DNA of 64,000 nucleotides from Rhynchospora pubera (Eukaryota; Streptophyta; Magnoliopsida; Poales; Cyperaceae): contig CM051462.1 in assembly GCA_028095005.1 (NCBI GenBank), positions 238,632,973 to 238,696,972 of the forward strand, given 5' to 3'. Every line of letters begins with the position of its first letter. Positions within the stretch are counted from its first letter, which is position 1. The notes beneath the pieces were generated by a model that was not told where the DNA came from, did no database searches, and worked only from the letters and a program-made list of their open reading frames with translations. Made by a program: the position numbers and the translations under genes. This document shows positions 24,981 to 37,768 of the stretch, one piece after another.

Positions 24981-27900
24981 ATGGCGGGGGCTGTCTCAGC
25001 TCTCTTCCTGCTTGACATAAAGGGTCGAGTCCTTGTCTGGCGCGACTACCGTGGCGACGTCTCCGCCGTCCAAGCCGAGCGATTCTTCACCAAGCTCATC
25101 GAGAAAGAGGTACCTCCATTTCAATTACTCTACTTTTTATTTTATGCCCTGCCCTGCCCAGCCCAATTCACATCTCATTTCAATTCTAATTAATTCAGGC
25201 CGATCCCGAGTCCCACTCTCCCGTTGTGCTTGATGATGGCGTCACCTACATGTTCATCCAGCACAACAATGTTTTCTTATTGACTGCCGCTCGACAGAAC
25301 TGTAATGCCGCCAGCATACTCCTTTTTCTTCACAGACTTGTTGATGTCAGTACTCTCTCTATTTATTCCATCATATAACTGCCTTCTGCTCTGTTATTCC
25401 TTCACAATTTTTTACTTGTGCTTTTCTTCTTCCAGGTATTCAAGCATTATTTTGAAGAACTCGAGGAAGAATCTCTTAGAGATAACTTTGTTGTAGTCGT
25501 AAGCAAAATTGTCATCTCACCTCCATTTTTTTTATTATTTTTTTTTGGTTTGTAATATTGTCTATGTTCTCATGTACAAGCATTTACATACACAATTACA
25601 CTTCTGAGTATCGGTTTGGCTTACATGATATACAAAGAAGACTAGAAGAGTACGTCTTGCACAATTTACTGATTTCATTTTTTTCTTTTTCTTTTTCCCT
25701 TTGTTTGTGAACTGAAGTACGAGCTTTTAGATGAGATGATGGATTTTGGGTACCCGCAATATACTGAGGCGAAGATACTTAGTGAGTTTATAAAGACTGA
25801 TGCATACCGAATGGAGGTCACCCAGAGGCCTCCTATGGCTGTCACCAATGCTGTCTCTTGGAGAAGTGAAGGCATTCGTTACAAGAAGAATGAGGTATCT
25901 GCTGTTTCTATACGCACAAAAGGGTATTCCAGTTGGCGGGGACATTTTTTGACTAATTTTGTATGGTGTATATTAAATGTTCAAAATTTATAGAGTTATT
26001 TTGGCCAATGTGAGGAAAAAGGAGTAAGGCCAATGTGGGATGTTCCTCTTCTCTTGTTCGTATTTCTATCTCTTTGATGTAGAAGAATGAGACTAGAGAA
26101 TAAAATAAATATGTTTTTATTGTTTGAGGTGTATACAGCATTATTGTGGTGTCTGAAAAATTGGTAGTGCGGTACCAGTACCTGATGTTATTTACACTGT
26201 TACTGATGACAGGTTCTCTTATGTATGTATGAAATTAGTTTTAGCATTGCCTTCTGACCTCGTTCCATTTGGGGAGATATTTGTTTTGTCAGAACATATA
26301 TCTATGCTTAATTAAGGCATAACATTTCCTTTACAACAAACATGAACAAAAAAGCCTTCAGTCCCGAACAAGTAGGGGTAACTGTCCAGAGACTTGATTC
26401 AAATACTTCACCAGAAACTTTTTACTACTATTATGGATGTTATGCTTTACTTTCCTAATACTTGATTCAAATAAATTGTAGGTATTCTTGGACGTAGTAG
26501 AGAGCGTAAATATCCTAGTGAACAGCAATGGTCAGATTATTCGGTCTGATGTTGTTGGTGCATTAAAAATGAGAACTTATTTGAGGTAATATTTTTTTTG
26601 TTTTTGTTTTGAGAAATCTGTCATTTTGGTTTTGGGAATACCAAATTCATCAAGCTGAACTCCTGCTTCTCCTTCAATTTAAGAAAAGGGAAATAACAGC
26701 CTTTCCAGTACAAGCTAGTATGATATATCTTGATTATACTATTTTCTGTATAGGAAAATACCTCTAGAAGGGTATATATATGTATCAAGTAATTAAAGAA
26801 TCTATTATGAAGCAAAATGCATTAGTTGAACAAAAAAAAGGAGAAAATAATTAGAAAGAAGACGGACCACTTACTGTAGCAGTGTGAAGCAATGTGTGGC
26901 ATATCCAGCCTTCTTTTCTAATTTTCAGCTTCTAGTCATCTAATAGAAGTATTTGGTTGCAGTGGGATGCCAGAGTGTAAGCTGGGATTGAATGACAGGG
27001 TCCTTCTAGAAGCTCAGGGCCGTGCTACCAAAGGGAAAGCTATTGATTTGGATGACATAAAATTTCACCAGTCTGTACCATAATCTTACCTCTATCTGAT
27101 CTGTTTTTTTGTCATTCGATGCTTAGTTTTGTCAGGGGTCAGTTAAATGAGATTATAATTTGGGCTTCACCTGTCTCTTGGCACAAAAAAATAGTGAATA
27201 AATAATTCAATAATTACTAAGTGATTTGGTATGTTATTATTTCTTAAATTTTGAGATGTGTAATGGGAATTATATTCTCCTGGAGATTTTGAATTTAAAC
27301 ATCTCTCACTTATGTAAGTGTGGAACAATGATGAGTTGGTCCTTTGATGCGCTGCCTAAACATAAATATGTTAGTAGAGAATTCTGAGATAATTGACAAG
27401 TTCAAATTCGACAGCTTTTCATTATTCATATTTATTTCTTTAAGTTGAGAATTTCTGAATTTCACTGACACATCTGAAAAGCATCTTCAATCAAAACCAG
27501 AAATTTATTTTACTTCTATTTTTGGTTGAAGGTGTGTTCGATTGGCAAGATTTGAGAATGATAGAACCATATCCTTCATACCACCTGATGGTGCTTTTGA
27601 TTTAATGACATACCGGCTCAGCACTCAGGTTTTTTCTTTTATATATAAACATCTTTGAGTTTTATATCCTCTTTTTAATTCTGGTTGACATTTAATTTTA
27701 TGGTATATACCCTTTGCTAGTCACACAAATTTATGGGTAACAAATTGCCTTTTGTTTCCTTGCAAACATTGGAATGTTTATCGGCTCTCTAAAAAGATGG
27801 AAATGTTTGGCAGACATCTTGAATACTGGGAGTTTTCAATAACTTACCTTTTGCAAATATCTTCAAAATTACCCACTGTGCCTATCTCTTTATGTTCTGA

Positions 27901-30259
27901 ACTACAAAAGAAAAACATGTTGGCTATTAATTTGAAGTTGGAGTCATTTTCTTTTAAATATTTCTGCATAAGCATAAAATATTAGCTTCAAGTCATGTTC
28001 TTATATCTTTCCATCTGTCATTTTCTTTTCTTTTTAATTCCATGAAGGTTAAACCATTAATATGGGTGGAAGCTCAAGTGGAGAAGCATTCAAGGAGTCG
28101 TATTGAACTGATGGTCAAGGCCAGAAGCCAGTTCAAGGAAAGAAGGTACTTTCCATTTAAACTGCATTTTCCAAATTTTATTTTGACATTACGTTGGCAT
28201 GAATTACCTTATTTTCTTTGTCATTTTGTAGCACTGCAACAAATGTAGAGATAGAGGTTCCAGTCCCAGCTGATTCAACAAACCCTAACATAAGAACTTC
28301 TATGGGTTCCGCTGCATATGCTCCTGAAAATGATGCTTTGGTTTGGAAAATCAAATCCTTTCCTGGTGGCAAGGTATTTCTTATTTTTCTCCTTTTTTGT
28401 GTACATTCCCCATATATCTATTTTGTGGAAAATTTTGAAATACATGAGGTGATTCTCGACTAGAACTACTGAATCCTTTGGCTACTATCCTTGTGGCTCC
28501 TTACAGTTCTTTACCCTAGCAAAATCTGACCAGTACATGTGCTGTAGCAACCAGAACATACCAAAGTTATTACAGAGATTTCAAGGGGCCTATTTTGGGC
28601 AGGTTACAAGTGGGTTTGGTCCACGGTAGGACCAAGTCAGGTTGGATGTATTGTTGAAGTCATTAGATGCATTTCTTTTATTCTAAAGGAGTTTAAGAAC
28701 CATCGTTGTGTTGATTTGGAAAAAAAGAAGTCAATAAAAGGATTATTTAGCTTTTTTTTTTTTAGAATATATTCAATCCAGCATAAATGCATGCAGTGCC
28801 CTGGTTTAAAACTGTCCTGGATGGTCTATGTTTGTCAAATTTGTTTTCAATTATTAGTGACTTACTAGTTGGTGCTGAACTTGGATACCAAGTTCATCAG
28901 ATAAGGCAATATCAAAACTGATTTATACTGGTTAGGTATCATTTTTTGCCTGTTCGAATTTCTGATTGTTGAAACCACTTTTTTTTATTTTTTTTTCTTT
29001 GGATTGGTTGTTTATTTAAATTTTTGTAGGAGTACATGTGCAGAGCTGAGTTTAGCCTTCCTAGCATAACAGCTGAAGATGGGGCACCTGAGAAAAAAGC
29101 TCCAATCCGTGTCAAATTTGAGATACCTTATTTTACTGTTTCTGGTATTCAGGTAACTTCTTATTTGCCTTCCCTGTTCATGGACTCTATCATACTCCTT
29201 TCTTGGCTTCCTTTGCAAATATCATCCTGCAATCACGAATCTAGTGCCCTTGGCATTTCTCATTTTTAGTATAAAAACACTCAACATTCTTGAGTTGGCT
29301 GCAACTTGCTAGCAACACCCAATTTGTAGGATAGAATAATGGAATGGTACTTTCTTTTGGATCATAAGAATAAATTTTACCTGACTTTGATGAGTACCTT
29401 TTCCCTAATCAAATCGATAAAAATAAGCCATTTTAGTGAAGCAGCCTTAAAAGCTGCATGAGTTGCCACAAATTCAAAGAATTTCGGTATTGCTGCATGC
29501 ATTGCCGATCTTGCCAAAGTCAGCAATCCTGCTTGTACTGTTTGAAGTTCTTCTGTGCTGAATGGTTGGTCCCTAGTTGATTGTTTTTTGGCTGCTCTCT
29601 GTGTCTGGGTCTATATATGTTCTTTGTCTGTTTGTGCCCACTTGCTTTAGTTCATTGAAAAAATGAATCTGGTACCTTTTTTGAGTGCTATGGATGTCCT
29701 GTAGCTCAGGTTTCAGATGAATTGCAGCCTGGGTTAGTGATGTCAAACAGATGAGACTCTTGCTTCTAGAAGCAGCTGCCATTCTACATTTATAAATATA
29801 ATTTCTTGAAGGTTGCTGATATATGGATACCTAGCTGCTATATCAAAATATCCAGAAATGTCCTTGTAAAAATGAAAAAAGTACAATTTTAAAAGAGCCC
29901 CTACAGCCTCCTGCCCTCAGCATAGGTCTGTTGGAGATCCATCCTGGTTCCTTGAAAAATAATACAAGTTATTGAATACTGTAATTAACTGAAGTTGAAT
30001 TACCTAGATCCATCGGAAACTAAAATGCTGTAGAACTGATTAGTTTTATCTTATGCCTTTGATTTGGAATCATATATCCTTTGACATTTTAGTGAAGTTC
30101 TTAGTGATACACGTACATGGCATCTTTCAATATTGACCATTGATTTTAATAACACTACAGGTGAGGTACCTGAAGATCATCGAAAAGAGTGGGTACCAGG
30201 CGCTACCATGGGTAAGATACATCACTATGGCAGGAGAATATGAACTTAGACTTATCTAG
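24981..30259 (+). CDS. AP1M2: AP-1 complex subunit mu (mu1 adaptin)
   Basis: Eleven exons: 24981-25109, 25199-25345, 25436-25498, 25718-25894, 26482-26585, 26963-27070, 27532-27628, 28048-28145, 28232-28373, 29030-29152 and 30161-30259. They give exactly 428 aa, the usual plant length. The protein is the medium subunit of the trans-Golgi/early-endosome clathrin adaptor AP-1. Residues 1 to about 140 form the longin-like N-domain (ALFLLDIKGRVLVWRDYRGD; VFKHYFEELEEESLRDNF). From about 170 to the end is the mu-homology domain, which binds YxxPhi sorting signals (VFLDVVESVNILVNSNGQ, GMPECKLGLNDRVLLEAQGR, RLARFENDRTISFIPPDG, VRYLKIIEKSGYQALPWVRY). The start MAGAVSALFLLDIKGR is the conserved family start. 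No lesions seen. The symbol follows Arabidopsis; the paralogue AP1M1 is an alternative label. Confidence 0.96.
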
Positions 30260-32807
30260 GATACTATGCATGCCTTATGTATTACTTGCTTTGATCTCTC
30301 CATCACATTGTGGTCTGTATCCAATCTCTCCTTCTCGCATAGGAGATTCACCATTTCTTTCCAAAGTCCTTCATTTCATAGAAGATCTTGAAGCACTTTT
30401 TGTGATATTTTGGAAGATTTTATTGTGTATGTTCTGATAGGATTATAGTTGTAACTTGTAAGCCTCAGATTTTTTTGGCACACTTTGTATTGTTTTTCCC
30501 AGAATATTTTTGTTATAAATTTCTTTTTTTTTTTTGTTGTTTGCTGTAATAATTGCCCTCCCTCCGAACTAAATTATATATCGTTTGTGAATACTTTGTG
30601 TTTGGGTTGAGTTTTTTTTTTATTATTAATTATTAGTATTCAATGCCTCTTTGCAAAGTTGACTTTATTTCCTTTGACAAATTATTATATATGCGAGTTT
30701 TGACATTAATCCAGAAATAATACGGATGTTCAGACCGTGTTATACTAGATAGCACTCCTAAAATGATAAGATTAGAAGTATGGTAGTGAATTTGAGACAT
30801 GGCATCGTTAGATGATATTTAACTTGTATAATATTGTAAGGATAAAATTTCCTCCTCTATTGCAATGTAGAAAGAAATGTACTTAAGCTTTGCTCTAGAA
30901 AATATGTTCGAATGGAAAAGAAATGGATGGAGGGATGAGCAGAATAACGTATATAGAGTAGTATCCTCTTCCTTTTTTTTTTTTTTTTTGCCCCTGCCTT
31001 TTCCTTAGAAGTTATTTGATTTTGAAGGAGGAAGCAAAGTCTGATCGGGAGGCCTCCTTTTCCTGTCCTTCTTCTTCCCCTGTTTGAAGAAAACAGATTA
31101 AATAATGGTTAGACCATATAATCCGTTCTCTGTTAGTTACGAATATATAGCTTATACACATTTATTCGGATTTTTTAGTATCCATGACTCCATGTATATA
31201 TTAAAATTCCCTTTTAAGAGTCGATCTATAATTCTATATCGGATTGTAATCATATTAATCTAAATTCTATTTGTATTCATATTTTTGTTCATAAATTATT
31301 CTATATTCGTAAATATCTGATTATAAATTCAGATACGATACGAATAATATTTCATGTTTTCACCCCCTATGTTAGTAGGAGTTGAAAAATCAGTGCATAC
31401 CTGTACTGCACCTTATAGTGCGATCCATAAAGTATATATGAAAGGATTATTTTCGCTCAATAGTGCGATCCATACACCAAAAAAAGGTTATTCTCACTTT
31501 CTCAGGTACCACACGTATCATCACTCAAGGAACTAGGAGGCAGCAGTGTAAATAAAGACAAAGAAACATAACTATGCATGATTAAAAAGGAAACGAACAA
31601 CTCTTTTTGTAGAGCCGTAGAGGCGAGCTGGCGAAGCTCGGAACATTGACCCTCTTCCTCAACTTAGGGACAGAGAATTGGGATTCACTACTACAGATAC
31701 AGATAGACACGTGCCAGCCCATATAGAAAAGAAAGAAAAAGAACGTTTGCAACGGATGAAATATATGTCATAGACTAGGTGACATAAAGATTAAATGTTC
31801 CTCTTTGTAGGGTCCTATGCTATTCTGTAAAAGTTCGAGTGCTACCTAGCATATCGACCTTCTACAAAAATTCAAATGGCTTTCGACAGAATAAATTTTG
31901 ATAATGCTTATTTAGATATCAGAATTTTGTTCATCAGAAATGACCTAGTAACTCTTATATTTATTAGCATTTCAGCGATTGCGATTTACAAGATGTTTGA
32001 TATTTACTCAATCCACCTTAAAACTGTTTTTAAGTAAATTTTGTTGGGAAAGGTTATGGTAGTATGCTTAGCACCGGTCACCAGTGTTATAATCAAGTGT
32101 TATAATGCTAATTATAGAACTATTACTATAGACTTGGTCGATTATATTTATGCAATAACACAGCAGAAGAATGAGAGAGAAAAACGAGATAAGCCTATAT
32201 AGTTGGGACAAACCTTAGTGACCTATCCAAAAAATGGATTTTGTATAGGAAAGGTGACTTCAGTTCCAGTTGCCTCTTGTTCCTATTTTTGTTCAGTCGT
32301 GACAAGTTTTTATTCGAAGGAGAATCATACGATGTAGAAGATCATTACAATGCTTTAAACTTGGATGAAATTAATGTTTTTGCATGGGAAGGAAAAATTG
32401 TGCCGGAATTTAAGTCGATAACATCTCGAGAACCAGCTCTTGATCTAGTGATAAAGAGTAATACATTTTGAGTGAAAAATTGCAGGTCCAAAACCTGGCT
32501 AGAAGATTTTTTATAGACATTTAATAAGTTAGGAGACTTATCTCAATTTATCTTAAAAAAAAAAAGTACCATAACATCTCAATTGTGCTGGGAGGATATA
32601 CAATATATCCCTATCTGTTTTTTTGTCTTTTTCGTTACTATGACACTTTGTAGTAAACAAATTTGTGACGTACGATTAAAACTATTTAATTCAAAATTTT
32701 CAAACTAAAACACCCAAAACCACACTAGCTGTTGAGTTTTTTGGGGAGAGATCCTAATATAATCATACAGTTCAAATTGGATGAGTCAAATTTTGTAGCG
32801 TATTTGC
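30260..32807. other. intergenic
   Basis: AT-rich with poly-T runs (30968-30988). A 76-codon open frame near 32241-32471 matches nothing I know and is not supported by splice or codon context. No gene called. Confidence 0.45.
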
Positions 32808-32815
32808 ATTATAGG

Positions 32816-33162
32816 TAGAGCTGTCAACGGCCAGAGAACACACGTGATGCCGTTTCGTTAATATCAAACGAAACGAATAACAACAGCGAAATGGATTTCG
32901 TTTCAATAACGAAACTGCAAACAAAATACAACTATGTACCGTTTCGACTGTTTCAATCTAGTTTCAAACCGTTTCGACTGTTTCAATCTAGTTTCAAACC
33001 GTTTCGTGTGTTATTTGTGAAGTGGAACGAATAATGAAATGGGTTTTTGTGTCGTTTCGTAAACGAAACGGTTAACAAAATAAAATGCTGAAACTGTTAT
33101 ATTAACGGAACAACAAACGGTATGGATTGAAACGTGTCTTTTTTCAACGTTTGACAGCTCTA
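32816..33162. mobile_element. hAT-superfamily MITE, 347 bp, with perfect ends and 8-bp TSD
   Basis: Perfect 12-bp inverted ends (TAGAGCTGTCAA / TTGACAGCTCTA) are flanked by an identical 8-bp duplication, ATTATAGG (32808-32815 and 33163-33170), the hallmark of hAT elements. The body is crowded with GTTTCG/CGAAAC motifs and contains a 30-bp tandem duplication (32941-32970, 32971-33000). It codes for nothing, so it depends on a transposase from elsewhere. Confidence 0.93.
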
Positions 33163-33170
33163 ATTATAGG

Positions 33171-34942
33171 ACAGTGAAATCAAAACTAAGGGAAATTGAT
33201 TAGGATACCTCCAATAGTGATGGAACACCACAATTTTTTTTTTATTTATCAAAATATCCCTCAACTATTTAATTGTTTGTATTTTCTATTTTATGAAGAG
33301 TATTTTGGTCAAAATTGTGTTGTTGTATCACTTTTGGAGGCGCTTAAATCAATTTCTAAGGTACTAGGCAGGTGCAATTTTATTTTTATATTTTTAAACT
33401 TTCTTTCTCATGTGTTGCCGTGCGTGATCGTATCATATGGTAAGGCCAATTATACGAAATGCTATAAAATGTTGGTCCCTTTGCCTTTGTTTTCTATGTT
33501 TTTACTCAAGGAATAGAAATTAATTAAGGACAAACTAAATCAAACACCTGTATATATATCATGAAAATAATGTAAATTTGGTTTTCGGTCAACATTAGTA
33601 AGCATTTGAACAAGGTGCAAATTAGTTCTTGTTCTTATCATGCAATGACAATTGAATGTCGAGGTTATGGGTAATTAAGGAAAGTGGTTTGCTAAATTGA
33701 AAAATGTTGCGTAGAACTCGGTAATATAAATCGTGGGTTATAATGAACAAAAAGAAAGTACTGAATTCGTAGCTAAGGACGATCCTTTGCTTAATAGAAA
33801 TCGTGGGTTATAATGAACTAACAAATTTCTGTGAATATTAAAAAACAAGCTGTTGGCGGACTAGTCAATGACTTATCATTTCATTGGAAGAAAAAGGAAA
33901 AGGATGGAGAGAATAATTAGAGGCAATTGCACTTAACAGAGATGGAAGATAAAAAGCATGAGAGCGGTAAAGTTGGCATGAAAGTAGGTAGACTAGGCAG
34001 CTTTTTATTTTTTTTACCAAAACAGAAAATTCCCAATTTTAGTCTGAAAGAAAAAGCGAGCGAGTCAATTTATGCGTGCACGACTGCACGTCCAGTCCAG
34101 CTGCAGAGGTAGGGAACTAGGGAGTGGGGGGCCATCACTTCTGGCCATGGTGGTTTCCAGAGTCTGATACATGCAATTGAGAATGACATGCAACTGCCAA
34201 GTTGTGTTTGTGTAGGTGGGGAGTCGGGCATTGCATATTTGCATCATTGCTCCTCTCCCTTTCCAGTGCACACTGCCCACACAACTGCTCTTTATTTTAT
34301 TTTATTTTTTTTTAAATCACACATCTGCTCCTGGGCCTCCCATGCCTCCTTCCTTCGTTCCTTGTAGAATTTAGATACTTGCCTACGGGCTTTTAATAAT
34401 AAAAAAAAAGAATTTAGATACTTGAGTTACAAATAAATATTAAATATGTTATAATTGTTGAATTTGTAAAGATTAATATCTGTAATATTCTTTTAATGAT
34501 GATGGGAATGATTATATATGATGTTTATATTTTAATTTTGTTGGATACTAATTTAACTTGATTCAGCAGTTAAATTAAAGTTAACTATGTTATGTATTTC
34601 TTTATATATATCTATGTCAGTATCATTTCACATGACTGGCTCTCTTAATTATGTTTCTATGTCTCTATTATTTTCCGGTAAAAAATGACGTTCAATTAAA
34701 ATTCGCACTCAACATTTACTTAACAAAAAAAATTAAGAGACGACAAAGAGGAAATTAAAAACGTTCAACGTTTCTTTCAATGAGAAATTAAAGAGGCGCT
34801 AGAATGGAGAGAAATTAAATCTCTCTGAATTTATTAACTATATATGAATGGTAAAATAAAATCAGAACAGCATTTTTAGATTTAGGTTTTAAACTTTAAA
34901 AAAAAATGTAGATTTTAGATAAAAGTATGACGCTCCAAACAG

Positions 34943-34974
<32 letters not shown>

Positions 34975-37397
34975 CATATTTCTCCAATGATTCCACAAAT
35001 AATTTTTAATTAAGTAATAAAATTATAAAAACATAAAGGGAAATCACAAATTAACACAAACGAAATCTCTAGGGGAAAAAAAAAATACTTCGTACGACTC
35101 TATGTTTAAAAAAAAATCAGTTAAAACCATCGTTTCATTTTTATTTTAATTTCTTTAAAAATTGGGGACAGTTACCTGTTCTATATAGACCATATAATTC
35201 ATCCATCCTAACAAAAACGCAAATCAGCTCGAGCTTGGAAAAAAGGGAAAAAAATGTAAATGTAATTATGGACAGGTAATACAATCTCTAAAATGCAATT
35301 TCAATTTAGTCTAATTACTGATGCTTTTATGGGATTGCTGTATCAGATATATTAGATTGCTTCAAAGAACCATAGATTGCATACTTAAATGTTTTCTAAA
35401 TAAATCCAGAAGAGCAGTAAGATGGCCAGCAACTACATATATGACATGTGGCCAGTAAATATCTAATACAAGATAACAATAATAATTACAATTGAGGAGC
35501 CAAACATCCTATAATTTAAGCAAAATTGTAAGTTCAAAATTGTATCAAAGGTGTAAGTTAAAAAAATGTAAATTGCAATGAATGATTAAAGAGGCATGAT
35601 TTAAATATAAAAAACAAATTAAGTTTTCTAAACTGCCCTTGAAGGATAAGTTTTTAACACTGTAATTTTTCTTTTTCTATAAAGCAAATATTCCTACTAT
35701 AATTTATTTTTTTATTATCCCCTTCAAATGCTGAAAAGTTTTGCCAAAATAGAATTAACATTTTATTCAGAAGAAATATAGGCACATCAACGTCAAATCC
35801 ATCTTTTGTAATCGCTTAAAACCAAAATCTAATAGTAACCCCCCCAAAAAAATTATGCCACCAAAAATATGGAAATCAACATAATCAATAAAAAAAAATG
35901 ACTGTAAGTGATTTTATTAAACTAAATGCGGAATTAACAAAAAATTATGAATACCTTCCGCCATTGTTTACTTTTTGATGTTGTTGATGAGTATCACCAA
36001 GTGAGAGAGTTATGCCTACGGACCCGGATCCTCTGCTAAAAAAAACGACCAGGTGGACTGCTTTGGATCTGAACTGTCCGATCTAAAAGGACAGTTGGAT
36101 CTAAACATATCAATTTTTCCTTCCAAAATAAAAAAGAAAGAAAAACGCGCTTAAAGGTATACGAAATCGTATCTTTTATGGAGCGGAAACGAAATCGTAT
36201 CCTTTGTCTTTCTTCATTGCCGATCTTATTTGGCGTGCAACCAGTGGTATCGTCTGGTTTATCTTGCGTGTAGGTAAATGACTTGGAGTTTTGAAAAAAA
36301 AAATTGGAGAATTCATGATAGTAAATCCACGTGGTTTAGTCTCCATCCTAAATCCCTATAGTTCTACTGTATGTGGTTTACTCTCCGTCTTAAATCCATG
36401 ATCTTGGATTTTAAGTGAGGAAAATTTGTTTATTTAAATGAAATTGGTCTAATCTAAGTGGCATTGCCAATATAGGGTTGGTACCAGTATACTGATTTGG
36501 GGGGAAACAGACCACGTACTATACGAATTTAGAGGAGTTCTTTGAGTTTTGTTTCATTTAATGAAAGAAGTGGTACCATCCACATTTTTTTGAAGAAGAA
36601 GGATAGCCATGATAGCGCAATAGTTAATAACAGTAAAGTAATTTAATTATATAACTCGTCAATGATTCAGATCTTTAAATTCTTATCAATTTTTTTTATC
36701 GTACCATCATATTTTTCTATTTCTATATTAGAAAATACAGTTATGTACCATAATGGTGTAGTTATGTACTGTACTGGTATTAAAAAATACATTAATTGTT
36801 GTATTCATAAAATTTATGATTGGTGCCATTTCTGTTCAACGTTCAAACCAAAGTTCAATCCCAAAATTACAATAGCACAAAAAATGACTTATCTATGTGT
36901 AATTGGATAGAATAACTGACAAAGAGTGTAAAGAATACAAAGTAATAGCATAGTCAATTTCATTGATGTCTTAATCCATACCACATTTCCTACAACTGAT
37001 AGCAAATTACAAGCTTCAAATGACATAATCCAACATAGATTTAAAGCAACAAAATAAAACCAACAAATTGAATGAAACATAGGAGGAAGAAAATTAGCAG
37101 TACGTAAAATTAAAAGAAACAAACAAAGACAACTTTAGCCTCCAATTTTAATCGCTGAACTTTGTATCCTTATCAACTTGTTGCTTTGCAACAGAATTCA
37201 TACAAAAAAATAAAATAAAATGAAACAAACCACATATTGCTAGGAGAACCAGAATTCCTGATTGAACAAAGTTCAAATTAACCTGAAAATGAACCCAGAA
37301 TTAACAAAGCCCCAAGCTTGACATTCATTATGCTAGTGTCAACTATCAAGAGACCCTTTAAACTTGAGGCAAACCCTAGGGATTGAACAGTTCAAAT
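33171..37397. other. intergenic with microsatellites and a MITE fragment
   Basis: No gene recognised. A (TA)n microsatellite lies at about 34943-34971. A segment at 36016-36110 is shared, inverted, with 49856-49975 (listed separately). The direct repeat AATCGTGGGTTATAATGAAC occurs twice near 33728-33816. Open frames of 60-106 codons here lack supporting context. Confidence 0.45.
36016..36120. repeat. MITE-like repeat, inverted relative of 49821-49951
   Basis: The stretch CGGATCCTCTG... AACGACCAGGTGGACTGCT... GGATCTGAAC reappears on the opposite strand near 49856-49975. The two copies lie outside opposite ends of the gypsy element, in inverted orientation. Ends of this copy are not clear. Confidence 0.55.
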
Positions 37398-37690
37398 TTA
37401 TTTAGTCTTCTTTTTCTTGTCAGGCTGACAAGCTGCACAAATCCTATTCCAGGCTTGAATTGCAGTAAGAGATGGAATAAGGACCCATCAGCAGTTGGCC
37501 GCAATGTAGTAGGTTCAGTAGTAGAACTCGTTTGTTGAGAAATTGTCACCCTGTAAGTATGTCGTCATGAAATAGACAAGGCAGCCATACAACTGGCCGA
37601 GGCACACTGCAAATTGGAGTATGTAGCTGTATGACTTTTTTTATTGCAATTGCATAGCTTCCATAATTGAAAAGATAAAAAGAATAGTGA
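37398..37690 (-). pseudogene. HYD1: Sterol Delta8-Delta7 isomerase (HYDRA1/EBP) last-exon relic
   Basis: The minus strand encodes the C-terminal membrane part of a plant emopamil-binding sterol isomerase (SYSYILQFAVCLGQLYGCLV, FMTTYLQGDNFSTNEFYY, TYYIAANC, WVLIPSLTAIQAWNRICAA) ending in a lysine tail and TAA at 37398-37400. Two in-frame TGA codons fall after FYY and after IAANC, and a run of seven A near 37627-37633 shifts the frame relative to the upstream AIAI segment. These lesions mean it cannot make the enzyme. In the intact family the protein works in the ER on membrane sterol synthesis. Upstream exons are not present; the minus strand enters the gypsy LTR instead. Confidence 0.8.
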
Positions 37691-37768
37691 GAAAAATGAC
37701 AACAAAATGGATGTAGTTTTATTTCTCCTGTCAGCATTGGCTATTTATCATCACATTATGCACTTATG

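Noticed and set aside
32241..32471. 76-codon open frame in the intergenic region after AP-1 mu
   Set aside because: Single short frame with no recognisable domain and no regulatory context.
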